A stretch of 44,633 nt of DNA from an uncultured Lachnospiraceae bacterium (GTDB lineage Bacteria; Bacillota; Clostridia; Lachnospirales; Lachnospiraceae): NCBI GenBank assembly GCA_947630005.1, contig CANRGB010000009.1, forward strand, positions 1-44,633, read 5' to 3'. How positions within the stretch are numbered: position 1 is the first letter of the stretch; the number at the start of each line of letters is the position of its first letter. A model generated the notes under the pieces. That model worked only from the letters and a program-made list of their open reading frames with translations. It made no database searches and was not told the origin of the DNA. The translations under genes and the position numbers were made by a program. Below are positions 16,602 through 25,515 of the stretch, one piece after another.

Positions 16602-17468
16602 ATGTCAATTCAGATCACCGGACACACAAGGCTCGGCGGACTGCTCGGCTCGCCTGTCGGACACAGCCTTTCGCCGCTGATGTATAATGAAACGTTCCGT
16701 CTGCTGGGAATCGACTGGGTCTATCTGTGCTTTGATACCGGGCAGGCCGATCTGAGAGATCTGGTCCGGGGCTTTCGGGCGATGAACGTGTTCGGCTTCA
16801 ATATCACAATGCCCGACAAAGAACGGATCATGGAGCACCTGGACGGACTTTCCGAGGCGGCAAAGATGATCGGAGCGGTCAATACCGTGAAAAATGAAGA
16901 CGGAAAACTGATCGGGCATAACACGGATGGGATCGGGTATGTGCGTTCGGCCGCGGAACAGGGATATGACATCAAAAGCGGACCGATGACGCTGCTCGGG
17001 GCAGGAGGAGCAGCCTCTTCCATTGCGGTGCAGGCCGCTCTTGACGGGGTTCCTGTCCTCCATATTGTCAACAGGAAGGGCCGCTCCTGGAGTCACGCGC
17101 AGCATATCGCCGATCTGATCAGCCGCAATACCGCCTGCCGCGCCGATCTGACGGATCTGGCAGATCAGACGGCCCTGAGGAAATGCCTTGCGGAGAGCAC
17201 GCTTCTGACGAACGCCACATCCATCGGAATGGCTCCGCTTACGGATGCCTCTCCGATCCCGGATGTCTCCATGCTGCATCCCGGGCTGACCGTTTCGGAT
17301 ATCATATACAATCCGGGGTGCACGAAGCTTTTGTCGGATGCCGGCCGGGCGGGCTGCAAAACCTTCAACGGAATGTATATGCTGCTTCATCAGGGCGCGG
17401 CGGCGTTTCGGATCTGGACCGGACTTGACATGCCGGTGGAAAAGATCCGGGAAAAATATTTCAGATAA
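16602..17468 (+). CDS. aroE: Shikimate dehydrogenase AroE
   Basis: An NADP-dependent cytoplasmic enzyme that reduces 3-dehydroshikimate to shikimate on the way to chorismate. It has 288 residues. Substrate-binding blocks: LLGSPVGHSLSPLMYN (Ser pair), NITMPDKE with the catalytic Lys, and AVNTV...GHNTDGIGYV with the catalytic Asp. The nucleotide-binding loop is LLGAGGAASSIAVQAALDG, and the C-terminus has FNGMYMLLHQGAAAFRIWTG. ATG 16602 follows AAGGGG. It converges with aroD, which supplies its substrate, with 16 bases between their stop codons. Confidence 0.97.
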   Translation: MSIQITGHTRLGGLLGSPVGHSLSPLMYNETFRLLGIDWVYLCFDTGQADLRDLVRGFRAMNVFGFNITMPDKERIMEHLDGLSEAAKMIGAVNTVKNEDGKLIGHNTDGIGYVRSAAEQGYDIKSGPMTLLGAGGAASSIAVQAALDGVPVLHIVNRKGRSWSHAQHIADLISRNTACRADLTDLADQTALRKCLAESTLLTNATSIGMAPLTDASPIPDVSMLHPGLTVSDIIYNPGCTKLLSDAGRAGCKTFNGMYMLLHQGAAAFRIWTGLDMPVEKIREKYFR

Positions 17469-17484
17469 AAGTCCAAATATAAAG

Positions 17485-18249
17485 TCAGGACAGCAGGTCC
17501 AGAGCGCTGCTCACTCCCGCCGCGTTCATCTGTCCGGGAGCGGAGGCTCTGCCTGCCGCCGCGAAAGTGACGGCGGAGCCGTCCAGATATCCGGCAAGGC
17601 GGCTGAGCGCGCCGAGCCGGCCCATTGACATTGTGATGAAAGGCCGGTCCGCGTACTGTTCCTCCATCTCGGCGGAAGCGCGCAGAAGTTCCAGGACATC
17701 GAAGCGGCTCTGCGGCATGACGGCCATTTTGGTGATATCCGCGCCGAGGGACTGCATCCGGCAGAGCATGCGCACGATCTCCCGGCTGTCCGGAGTCTTT
17801 GCGAAATCGTGGTAGGAGCAGATCACCCCTGTCCCGGTGCCGTGTATCGCCGGGATCAGACTTTCCAGAATTTCATTTCCCATATGGTATTCCACGTCGA
17901 TCAGATCTGTCAGGCCCGATCCGGCGGCCGCCAGACAGAGCTCCTGATAATTTTTCGCCGAAATTTCCTGTTCTCCGCCCTCGGATCCGGTGCGGAAGGT
18001 AAACAGCAGCACAGTGCCGGCGAGCTGGCGGCGGATGTCCCGAAGCGTTTCCAGAACGTGATCCTTGTCCGTCCCGTCCGTCAGATAATCCGCGCGCCAT
18101 TCAACAAGATCGTAGGGGCCTGCTTTTATCTGACTGATCTGTTCTCTCAGGTCGCCGGCGTTCTGCCCCGCCAGGGGGACGCAGATCATGGGGCGCTCTG
18201 CGCCGAGCTTCAGATTCCCGACCGAAAAAGGTGCGTATCTTTTTTTCAT
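17485..18249 (-). CDS. aroD: 3-dehydroquinate dehydratase, type I (AroD)
   Basis: Converts 3-dehydroquinate to 3-dehydroshikimate through a Schiff base. It is about 254 residues, a TIM-barrel of the type I family. Key blocks: ICVPLAGQNAGDL, DLVEWRADYL (substrate-binding Glu/Arg), VICSYHDFAKTP (general base His) and GADITKMAVMPQS (Schiff-base Lys). Near the C-terminus come SMGRLGALSRLAG and the GSAVTFA block. ATG 18249 is assumed; a TTG at 18252 has a better-spaced AGGAG. It is expressed from its own minus-strand promoter, divergent from nrdR, and makes the substrate for the adjacent convergent aroE. Confidence 0.96.
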   Translation of the reverse strand: MKKRYAPFSVGNLKLGAERPMICVPLAGQNAGDLREQISQIKAGPYDLVEWRADYLTDGTDKDHVLETLRDIRRQLAGTVLLFTFRTGSEGGEQEISAKNYQELCLAAAGSGLTDLIDVEYHMGNEILESLIPAIHGTGTGVICSYHDFAKTPDSREIVRMLCRMQSLGADITKMAVMPQSRFDVLELLRASAEMEEQYADRPFITMSMGRLGALSRLAGYLDGSAVTFAAAGRASAPGQMNAAGVSSALDLLS

Positions 18250-18301
18250 CAATAATCATCTCCTGCTGTAATTTTAATAACTCTGAAAAATTCATCGATT
18301 C

Positions 18302-18330
18302 AGTATAGCGTATCCGACAGGAAAAGACAA
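18302..18330 (-). promoter_or_regulatory. Sigma-A promoter of aroD
   Basis: Read on the minus strand: TTGTCT (18330-18325), 17 bases, TATACT (18307-18302). It lies about 50 bases before the aroD start and 16 bases from the back of the divergent nrdR promoter, so the two may influence each other. Confidence 0.7.
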
Positions 18331-18345
18331 CCTGTTTTGAAATGA

Positions 18346-18374
18346 TTGACAGTATTCGCGGATTCCGTTATACT
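18346..18374 (+). promoter_or_regulatory. Sigma-A promoter of the nrdR operon
   Basis: TTGACA (18346-18351), a 17-base spacer and TATACT (18369-18374). No other promoter is evident before the three downstream genes of unknown function, so this probably drives all four. Confidence 0.8.
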
Positions 18375-18428
18375 CAATGATAGAAAAATCATGGATGGGA
18401 ATGACAGCCAATAAGGAGGGGATTTTTC

Positions 18429-18878
18429 GTGAGATGTCCGTTTTGCAACAGGGATAATACGCATGTGGTGGATTCCAGGCCTGCGGACGATAATTGTGCG
18501 ATCCGCAGAAGAAGGCTGTGCGATGACTGCGGGAGACGGTTTACCACTTATGAGAAAGTGGAGACGATTCCGCTGATCGTCATTAAAAAAGATCAGACGC
18601 GTCAGGAATATGACAGAAGCAAGATAGAGGCGGGCGTCATGCGCGCGTGCTATAAGCGTCCGCTCCCCATTGATGAGATACGTGAGATGATAGACCGCAT
18701 CGAATTTGAGATATTTAATCTCGAGGAAAAAGAGATCGCGAGCAGCGTGATCGGCGAGATTGTCATGGACAAACTGAAGGATCTGGATGCGGTGGCATAT
18801 GTCAGATTTGCGTCGGTTTACCGCGAATTCAGGGATATTAATACGTTTATGGATGAACTGAAGAAGATTCTGGAATGA
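18429..18878 (+). CDS. nrdR: Transcriptional repressor NrdR
   Basis: A zinc-ribbon and ATP-cone repressor of ribonucleotide reductase genes that senses ATP and dATP. It has 149 residues, near the family norm. The zinc-binding N-terminus reads MRCPFCNRDNTHVVDSRPA with a second CDDCGRRF pair, and IRRRRLC between them forms the DNA-contact region. TTYEKVETIPLIVIKKD leads into the ATP-cone (about residues 46-136). The GTG start at 18429 has AAGGAGG 9 bases upstream. It is the first gene of a run that continues, 24 bases later, into three genes of unknown function. I saw no ribonucleotide reductase gene in the window. Confidence 0.97.
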   Translation: MRCPFCNRDNTHVVDSRPADDNCAIRRRRLCDDCGRRFTTYEKVETIPLIVIKKDQTRQEYDRSKIEAGVMRACYKRPLPIDEIREMIDRIEFEIFNLEEKEIASSVIGEIVMDKLKDLDAVAYVRFASVYREFRDINTFMDELKKILE

Positions 18879-18902
18879 GTTTTCAGATACGAAAGCGATT
18901 CG

Positions 18903-21900
18903 GTGATTGATTTGAGAAAAAGAATAGAGCAGTTGCTAAATGGTAAATTTGAGTATAAAGCCCCGCGTCTTCTGATGGAGCCGGAGACGCTGACGCTGCA
19001 TATGCGGCCGGGGGAGCGCATGCAGGGAAGTTTCCGCCTGTCGGCGGATTCGGGCGTAAAATTCAGAGGCTTTCTTTTTTCTTCGAATCCGCGCATGCTG
19101 TTCGAACCGGCGGAGTTTGCCGGCATGACGAATGAGATCCGCTATCAGGCGGACACGAGCGGGATGAGCAGCGGGATGACGGAAGACGGTGTTTTTACGA
19201 TCTGTTCGGAGCTGGGCGAGCACACGCTTCCGTATTCGATTTCTGTGGAGGAGGAACCGCAAAAGGAGGAAAGCAGCGAGGTTCCGGATGTCAAAGAGCT
19301 CGCGGCGCTTGCCGAGCAGGACTTTCAGAAAGCTTATCGCTGTTTTATCTCGGAGGATTTCAGGAAGCTGCTTGAAAAAGACTGGCCGGGGCTTTACGGC
19401 ATGTACGAGTCGATCCGGAAGTCTTCGTTTAATTATCAGAGTTTCGAAGAATTTTTAAACGGCGCGGGAGTGAAAGAACCGGTTGAGATCTCGGTGGACG
19501 CGGATCGGATCGTCCACTACGGCGTGAAGGAAACGGCGCAGGAATCGTTCCGCGTGACCAGACGCGGATGGGGATTTACGAGAATCTCGCTGCAGTCGGA
19601 TGCGCCGTTTGTCCGGCTTGAAAAAACCCTGATCACGACGGATGAGTTCGCGGGGAGCACGTTCGATGTGCGCTACATACTGGATCACGCGCTCATGCAT
19701 GCCGGAAATAATTATGCGCGGGTGCGGATCGACACGGTTTATCAGACGATCTATGTGAACTTTATTTTAAAGAAATCCGGGGATCCTTCCCGCGTTCACG
19801 CGGGGCGCATCCGCAAAAGGATGCAGTACAAGCTGGAGAACCATTACGTGAGCTTCCGTCTGCAGAAACAGAAAGCCGAGACCTGGATCTCACGTTCGGT
19901 CAAACTGATAGGAAACTACAAAAGGTCGGGCGGAACGGATGTGTTCGCGGATCTGTTTCTCATTCAGCTGTACTACGCGGACAATAAAAAACAGAAGGCG
20001 GTCCGCCTTTTAAAAGAGATCAAGGAAAATACCGGAAGGCTGGAAACGGTGGAGCAGTATGGATTTTATCTGTATCTGACGACATTTTTCTGCCAGGATG
20101 CCTCTTATGTGGATCAGATGGAAGACGAGGTCCGGAAACTGTTTGAGGCGAACAAAACGAGCTGGGTACTCCAGTGGATCCTGCTGTATCTCCAGGAGGA
20201 GCTTCTTGCCAACGACGACGCGAAATATCAGGCGGTGTCCCGTCAGTTTGACTGCGGATGCCGCAGCAGAATCATGTATCTTGAGGCGTATCAGATCCTG
20301 AAGCGCAATCCGTTCATGCTCCGCCGTCTCGGCGGCTTTGAGCTGCATCTGCTTCGCTTTGCCGCGCAGGAGGAGGTGCTCACGGAGGAGATCGCGGTCC
20401 AGCTTTCGGAGCTTGCCCTGCACTACGGAACGTATGATCCGATTCTGTACAGGGTGCTTGAGTACGCCTGCAGGATTTTCCCGTCGGACGAACTGGTGCG
20501 GGCGATCTGCCTGCTCCTGATGAACGGGCAGAAAAAGGGGCCGGAATATTTTAAATGGTACGCATCAGGCGTAGAGCGCGGGATCCGTCTCACAGGGCTC
20601 TATGAATATTATATGGGATCGATGGAATTTACGGACATGAACGATATGCCCCAGATCATCCGGATGTATTTTTCGTATGATACGTCGCTTGGCTATGAAA
20701 AGCGCGCGGCGGTATACCGCAATGTCCTTGCAAATAAGGAACTGGATCCGCAGACTTACCGGACGCACCGGTCCGCAATGCAGAAATTTGTGCTGGAGCA
20801 GCTCGAGATGGGACATCTGACGGAAGATCTCGTTGTGCTCTACCAGGAACTGCTCCGTCCGGAGGCGCTGAACCGCTCCTGCGTGGAGAAACTGTTCCGC
20901 ATGCTGGAGAGTTATGAGGTGGTCTGCGAGTCCCCCCAGATGAAACAGGTGGAAGTCTGCTCCCCGTATATGAATTATGAGGAAGTGACTCCGTTTGTGA
21001 ACGGCCGGGCGGTGATCCAGGTATATGAACCGGACTCTGCCGTCATGGTGGTCGATCAGGAAGGGAGCCGTTATCCGGCGTTTCTGCTGTGCAGTATCCG
21101 GAGGATTTTTGAAAATGAGACGCTGCTTGGCTGGTGCGTCAGGAAACGGACCGAACTGCCCGGCGCGATGCTGTATGTCACGAGCCGCGCGCTTCAGAAG
21201 GAAGAGCCGGGGCCGGATGAGTTCTGGTATCTGTCGAACGCGTGTGAGAAGGGATACTTTACCGGAAAATACAGGGACCGGCTCAGAGAGCGGGTTCTTC
21301 TGTATTACACGGCGCATCCGCTGGACGAAACGATATCGGAATTTGTGAGGAAAATTCCGATTCAGGAATATGTAAAAGTGAATAAGGCGGCGCTTGTCGC
21401 TCTGCTTGCGGAAGAGGGCCTGTGCGAGCTGGCTTTTGATCTGCTCGACCGGTACGGAGTGGAGGGGATCCCTCTGATCCAGCTTGTCCGTGTCTGCAGC
21501 CGCATGGTGCTCGCCTGCGAATTTGAGGAGAAGCGTACGCTGCTCTCTTTATGCCATTACTGTTTCGCAAGCGGGAAATACGATGATAAGCTTCTCCGCT
21601 ACCTGCTTCTCTATTATGAGGGGCCGGTGCAGGATATGATGCAGATCTGGCAGGCCGGAACGGAATTTGAGCTTGACACAATGCTGATCGAGGAAAAAAT
21701 CATAACGATGCTGCTGTTTACGCGCTGCCATACGCAGGGGACCGAACCTGTTTTTGAGGCGTACCGGAAAAAGATGGGGCGCAGAAAGCTGTGCCTTGCC
21801 TATGTAAATATGAAGGCCTATGAGTATTTTGTGAAGGGCGTGCCCGTCGCGGCCTCCGTGTTCCGGTATATCGAGCAGGATTATGAGGAGCTCTGGGAGA

Positions 21901-22463
21901 GAGGCAGGCTGAATGAGCAGGAAGATGTGTGCAGGCTTGCGCTGCTGCAGTATTACGCGAACTGTCCGCCGCTTGGCGAGCGTCAGGAGCTGTTTGCGGA
22001 GAGGCTTCTCGAGGAATACAACGCAAAGAATATGAGATTTGCCTTCTGGACGAAGTTCAGCGAAAAACTGCTGGCTCCGTATCAGATGGAAGGAAAGGTT
22101 TATGTCGAATACGCCGCCGATCCGAAGAGTACGGTGCTCCTCTATTTTCGCAAAAACAAAGAGGAGGATTACAGGAAAGAGACGATGAGGAACTGCTTTG
22201 AGGGGATATTTGTCAGAGAGTTCACACTGTTTTACGGTGAGGAGCTGGAATGCCGCCTGGAAGAAGTTTCGGAAGGAAACGTGAAGCGTTCGGATACAAG
22301 GTATTTGTCGGCGGGCGCCGGCAGAACCGATTTTACAAAGTACGGGCTTTTAAACAGTATGATCCGGACGAGAGAGCAGGGAGACGAAAAGACCCTGAAG
22401 GAGGAACTGGAGGCGTTTGTGATCCAGGAATACCTGGCAAAAGAATTATTTACACTGGTATAG
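18903..22463 (+). CDS. Large DUF5717-like protein: beta-sandwich domains plus helical repeats
   Basis: A 1186-residue protein of unknown function. I recall this type as DUF5717, common in Lachnospiraceae; the name is from memory. No signal peptide or membrane segment is visible, so it is probably cytoplasmic. About residues 20-120 look like a beta-sandwich (LTLHMRPGERMQGSFRLSAD), and residues 195-300 like a second one (EISVDADRIVHYGVKETAQE). From about 335 to 720 the sequence is helical with repeat character like TPR or HEAT (LFLIQLYYADNKKQKAVRLL, LEYACRIFPSDELVRAICLL). A short beta insert follows near 690-760, then more helices, and a final region with VYVEYAADPKSTVLLYFRKN. The GTG start has a weak ribosome binding site. 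It lies directly between nrdR and an actin-fold protein gene. Confidence 0.75.
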   Translation: MIDLRKRIEQLLNGKFEYKAPRLLMEPETLTLHMRPGERMQGSFRLSADSGVKFRGFLFSSNPRMLFEPAEFAGMTNEIRYQADTSGMSSGMTEDGVFTICSELGEHTLPYSISVEEEPQKEESSEVPDVKELAALAEQDFQKAYRCFISEDFRKLLEKDWPGLYGMYESIRKSSFNYQSFEEFLNGAGVKEPVEISVDADRIVHYGVKETAQESFRVTRRGWGFTRISLQSDAPFVRLEKTLITTDEFAGSTFDVRYILDHALMHAGNNYARVRIDTVYQTIYVNFILKKSGDPSRVHAGRIRKRMQYKLENHYVSFRLQKQKAETWISRSVKLIGNYKRSGGTDVFADLFLIQLYYADNKKQKAVRLLKEIKENTGRLETVEQYGFYLYLTTFFCQDASYVDQMEDEVRKLFEANKTSWVLQWILLYLQEELLANDDAKYQAVSRQFDCGCRSRIMYLEAYQILKRNPFMLRRLGGFELHLLRFAAQEEVLTEEIAVQLSELALHYGTYDPILYRVLEYACRIFPSDELVRAICLLLMNGQKKGPEYFKWYASGVERGIRLTGLYEYYMGSMEFTDMNDMPQIIRMYFSYDTSLGYEKRAAVYRNVLANKELDPQTYRTHRSAMQKFVLEQLEMGHLTEDLVVLYQELLRPEALNRSCVEKLFRMLESYEVVCESPQMKQVEVCSPYMNYEEVTPFVNGRAVIQVYEPDSAVMVVDQEGSRYPAFLLCSIRRIFENETLLGWCVRKRTELPGAMLYVTSRALQKEEPGPDEFWYLSNACEKGYFTGKYRDRLRERVLLYYTAHPLDETISEFVRKIPIQEYVKVNKAALVALLAEEGLCELAFDLLDRYGVEGIPLIQLVRVCSRMVLACEFEEKRTLLSLCHYCFASGKYDDKLLRYLLLYYEGPVQDMMQIWQAGTEFELDTMLIEEKIITMLLFTRCHTQGTEPVFEAYRKKMGRRKLCLAYVNMKAYEYFVKGVPVAASVFRYIEQDYEELWERGRLNEQEDVCRLALLQYYANCPPLGERQELFAERLLEEYNAKNMRFAFWTKFSEKLLAPYQMEGKVYVEYAADPKSTVLLYFRKNKEEDYRKETMRNCFEGIFVREFTLFYGEELECRLEEVSEGNVKRSDTRYLSAGAGRTDFTKYGLLNSMIRTREQGDEKTLKEELEAFVIQEYLAKELFTLV

Positions 22464-22473
22464 GGTGAAGAAT

Positions 22474-23745
22474 ATGATACAGGCGGTAAATGAACTGATT
22501 CTCGGAATTGATCTGAGAAGGGAACATTCGCAGGTGAGTTATTATCATCAGTCCTTTAAGGAACCGGTGACGGCAGGCATGTCCCAGGGGGAGGAGGATC
22601 CTTTTCTCCCGATGGCTCTGCGGATGGACGAGGACGGGAACTGGCATTTCTGGGATGGTCTGCCGGACGAAAAAAATCAGAAGGACAAGTGCAGGGTAGC
22701 GGGGATCTATGAGCTGGTCGAGCGGGGGGACGATACGCCGGTGTGCGGTGAGAAAGTGTCCCCCGCGGGAATTCTCGGCATTTATTTCAGATGCTGCATG
22801 GATCTTCTGCGCTTTGTCACGAAACAGACAAGATATCAGGTTATGGTAACGGTCCGGAAACTGACGGAACCGTGGAACAGTGTGATTGTGGAAGCGCTTG
22901 AGAGCATCGGGATCGAACGGAAATATATTTTCCTTCAGGATTATCTCTCATCCTTCTACTATTACACGGTAAATCAGAAAAAAGAGCTCTGGCAACAGGA
23001 TGTCGCGCTTCTCGAATATGAGGAGGAAGCGATGGTCGGCTATGTTCTCCATATTGACCGTTCTACCCGTCCGGCTGTCGCGGCGGTTGAGAAAGTGGCC
23101 ATACAGCCGGTCGGCAGCGAGGTCCGCAGGGACAGGAGCGGCAAAGAGTGGGACGCGGAGAAGGACCGGCTGTTTTTTGAGCTTCTCAAAAAGGTATTTG
23201 AGCGCAGGAACATCTCGGTCAGTTATATGACCAGCGACTTTTACAGCAAAAGCTGGGCGGTGCGCTCCATACAGTATATGTGCTACAGACGGCGCGCTTA
23301 CCAGGGACAGAATCTGTATTCCCGCGGCGCGTGCTATGCGGCGATGGAGCGGGCCGGAATCATTGCCGACCGGGGAATCATTTTCAGCGGAGGCGATATG
23401 GTGGCCGTCAATCTCGGAATGGAGATGCGGATCCGCGGAAAAGAGACGTATTATCCGCTTGTGACGGCCGGGGTCAACTGGTATGAGGCCCATCATGTCT
23501 GTGAGTTTATTCCGGCCGGAGAACGTGAGATCCGGATTCTGTCGCGCCCGATGAGGGCGGGGGACATGGTGACGCACATCCTGCGGCTGAACGGACTGCC
23601 GGACCGGCCGGACCGCACGCTGCGGCTGAGGATGACTTTGTATTTTACGTCTGTAAACTGCTGCCATGTGGAGCTGGAGGATATGGGATTCGGAGGACTG
23701 TTCCGCTCTTCCGGCATGCGCTGGGAGCGGGATATCCTGTTTTAG
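22474..23745 (+). CDS. Actin/Hsp70-fold-like protein (DUF5716-like)
   Basis: A 423-residue protein that I take to be DUF5716-like (name from memory). Weak actin/Hsp70 features: the start LILGIDLRREHSQVSYY resembles the phosphate-1 strand-loop of Hsp70 (GIDLGTTNS) but lacks the Gly-Thr-Thr; ERKYIFLQDYLSSFYYY fits the helix before the second subdomain; ADRGIIFSGGDMVAVNLGMEM resembles an adenosine-type Gly-Gly motif. The last 75 residues (IPAGEREIRILSRP, LRLRMTLYF, VELEDMGFGGLF) are beta-rich, like the start of an Hsp70 substrate-binding domain. ATP binding is therefore possible but not assured. ATG 22474 follows AGGGTG; a GTG at 22465 is an alternative. It almost overlaps the gene before it and is followed 17 bases later by a TPR gene. 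Confidence 0.7.
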   Translation: MIQAVNELILGIDLRREHSQVSYYHQSFKEPVTAGMSQGEEDPFLPMALRMDEDGNWHFWDGLPDEKNQKDKCRVAGIYELVERGDDTPVCGEKVSPAGILGIYFRCCMDLLRFVTKQTRYQVMVTVRKLTEPWNSVIVEALESIGIERKYIFLQDYLSSFYYYTVNQKKELWQQDVALLEYEEEAMVGYVLHIDRSTRPAVAAVEKVAIQPVGSEVRRDRSGKEWDAEKDRLFFELLKKVFERRNISVSYMTSDFYSKSWAVRSIQYMCYRRRAYQGQNLYSRGACYAAMERAGIIADRGIIFSGGDMVAVNLGMEMRIRGKETYYPLVTAGVNWYEAHHVCEFIPAGEREIRILSRPMRAGDMVTHILRLNGLPDRPDRTLRLRMTLYFTSVNCCHVELEDMGFGGLFRSSGMRWERDILF

Positions 23746-23762
23746 GAGGGCGGGTAGGAAAC

Positions 23763-24557
23763 ATGAGTTATGATCTGTGCCTGTCGGAACAGGCGAAAAC
23801 GCCGTATTTTATTGAGAGCATACGAGCGGATATCTATTCTCTCGAGGAACTGTGCTACTATCTGTATCATAATATCTATCTGATCGACGAGTCCATCATA
23901 AACGAGAAGCTGTGCGACTGGATCCGAGACGAGCTGGGGCTGACCAGGCTGTACCGGCAGCTTTACGCTCAGCTGGAGAAAAAAGAAGGGGCCGCGCTTT
24001 TCGTGTTTCCGATCTTCCGGGAGGCGGGCTACCTGAACGTGCAGGAGGGAAGAGAATTTCAGGAAAAGCTTTCGCGCCTTGAGGTCCAGTCCGAGGAAGT
24101 CCGTCAGAAAATGCGGGGAGATTATCTCGTAAAAGGAAAAATGTTTGCGAGGGCCATCGGCATATACCGCCGGATCCTGGAGAAAAAAGGTCCCGGCAGG
24201 CTTGGCGTGCAGTTTTATTCTTCCATCTGGAACAACCTGGGCGCCGCGTACGCGGGGCTGTTTCAGTATGATAGGGCGGCGGAATGTTTTCTCGAGGCCT
24301 GGAAGCTGGGAAGAACCAAAGAGGCGTTCCGCAAATATGTCAGCGTCCTTCCCCTCTATATGTCTGAGCAGGAGTATGAGAAGAAGCTGAAAGAGCTGGA
24401 TGCGGACTCTTATCTTGTTCAGAGGATCCAGGAGTATAACGCCGATCTGTGCAGAAAAGCGGGCGCGCGGGAGAAGGTGGAGGAGATATGCTCCGGGGAT
24501 GTGGACGCGTATCTCGACGATTTAAAGCGGCAGTACCGCAGGAGCGCGAAATTGTAG
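23763..24557 (+). CDS. TPR-repeat protein of unknown function
   Basis: A 264-residue soluble protein and the third member of the cassette after nrdR. The first 75 residues are alpha-helical (SLEELCYYLYHNIYLIDESI) with LCDWIRDELGL. A long helix follows (EFQEKLSRLEVQSEEVRQKM), then at least one clear TPR pair: KGKMFARAIGIYRRILEK and SSIWNNLGAAYAGLFQYDRA continuing AECFLEAWKLG. The charged C-terminus ends RQYRRSAKL. TPR domains bind peptides or proteins, so it may be an adaptor for the actin-fold partner, but that is inference. The ATG at 23763 follows TAGGAAAC. The purC promoter begins 30 bases after the stop. Confidence 0.75.
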   Translation: MSYDLCLSEQAKTPYFIESIRADIYSLEELCYYLYHNIYLIDESIINEKLCDWIRDELGLTRLYRQLYAQLEKKEGAALFVFPIFREAGYLNVQEGREFQEKLSRLEVQSEEVRQKMRGDYLVKGKMFARAIGIYRRILEKKGPGRLGVQFYSSIWNNLGAAYAGLFQYDRAAECFLEAWKLGRTKEAFRKYVSVLPLYMSEQEYEKKLKELDADSYLVQRIQEYNADLCRKAGAREKVEEICSGDVDAYLDDLKRQYRRSAKL

Positions 24558-24587
24558 TGAAATCCGCAGGTCTCTTTTACTTCTCTC

Positions 24588-24616
24588 TTGCTTTCTGGAA
24601 ACAGATAAGATATAAT
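24588..24616 (+). promoter_or_regulatory. Sigma-A promoter of the pur cluster
   Basis: TTGCTT (24588-24593), 17 bases and a perfect TATAAT (24611-24616), about 98 bases before purC. It is the only clear promoter before purC, so it probably drives at least purC-purF-purB. Confidence 0.75.
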
Positions 24617-24625
24617 TTGCAGGTG

Positions 24626-24674
24626 GCTGCCGCGGCAGCATGAAACAGGAAGTCCCAGGCAATGTCCGGGACTT
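24626..24674 (+). other. Two hairpins in the purC leader
   Basis: A perfect 14-base palindrome GCTGCCGCGGCAGC (24626-24639) is followed by AAGTCCC (24650-24656) pairing with GGGACTT (24668-24674). No T-run follows, so these are not terminators. They do not resemble the purine riboswitch. They may be an operator near the transcription start or RNA structure in the leader. Confidence 0.4.
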
Positions 24675-24714
24675 TGCGATGCCAACGACATAGAAAAAGA
24701 GGACAGGTGAATTT

Positions 24715-25422
24715 ATGGAAAAAAGAGAATTGCTTTATGAAGGTAAGGCCAAGAAAGTGTACAGCACGGATGACAAAGATGTCGTTATCGTAGATTACAA
24801 GGATGACGCGACCGCGTTCAACGGGTTGAAAAAAGGAACGATTACGGGCAAGGGCGTGGTGAATAACCGCATGACGAACCATGTGTTCAAGATTCTTGAG
24901 GCAGAAGGAGTTCCGACTCACCTGATCGAGGAGCTGAGCGACCGCGAGACGGCAGTCCGCAAAGTGGAGATCGTGCCGCTTGAGGTTATTGTCAGAAATA
25001 TCGCGGCGGGAAGCTTTTCCAAGCGCCTCGGGGTGCCGGAGGGCACGCCGTTTAAGGAGCCGACGCTGGAATTCAGCTACAAAAATGATGAACTGGGCGA
25101 TCCGCTGATCAACGATTACTTTGCGGTCGCGCTTGGTCTCGCGACCAGAGAGGAGATCGAAACGATCGCGAAGTACGCGTTCAAGGTGAACGACGTTCTG
25201 AAGAAATATTTCCTTCAGGCAAATATCGAGCTGGTCGATTTTAAGATCGAGTTCGGACGTTATAAGGGACAGATTCTCCTCGCGGATGAGATCTCGCCGG
25301 ATACCTGTAGACTGTGGGACGCGGATACGCATGAAAAACTTGACAAAGACCGCTTCCGCAGGGATCTCGGAAATGTGGAGGAAGCCTACAACGAAGTATT
25401 CAGACGTCTGGGACTGGCTTAA
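24715..25422 (+). CDS. purC: Phosphoribosylaminoimidazole-succinocarboxamide synthase PurC
   Basis: Joins CAIR and aspartate using ATP to form SAICAR, the eighth step of purine synthesis. It has 235 residues, the normal length for the bacterial enzyme. Key blocks: [30 protein letters not shown]-like [62 protein letters not shown] and [18 protein letters not shown] 24715 is preceded by AGGTGA. It leads a run of four same-strand purine genes in the order purC-purF-purB-purA. Confidence 0.98.
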   Translation: MEKRELLYEGKAKKVYSTDDKDVVIVDYKDDATAFNGLKKGTITGKGVVNNRMTNHVFKILEAEGVPTHLIEELSDRETAVRKVEIVPLEVIVRNIAAGSFSKRLGVPEGTPFKEPTLEFSYKNDELGDPLINDYFAVALGLATREEIETIAKYAFKVNDVLKKYFLQANIELVDFKIEFGRYKGQILLADEISPDTCRLWDADTHEKLDKDRFRRDLGNVEEAYNEVFRRLGLA

Positions 25423-25515
25423 GGGAACCGGAGTCCGGCACGCAGGAGGCAGACGGCAGCCTGTCGGTTTCTGCTGCACCGCTCATATATGGGATTGACG
25501 GGAGAGTAAAGACAG

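Noticed and set aside
24617-24714. A purine riboswitch in the purC leader
   Set aside because: The leader has two hairpins but lacks the conserved purine aptamer core (for example the TATA...junction and loop sequences of the xpt type).
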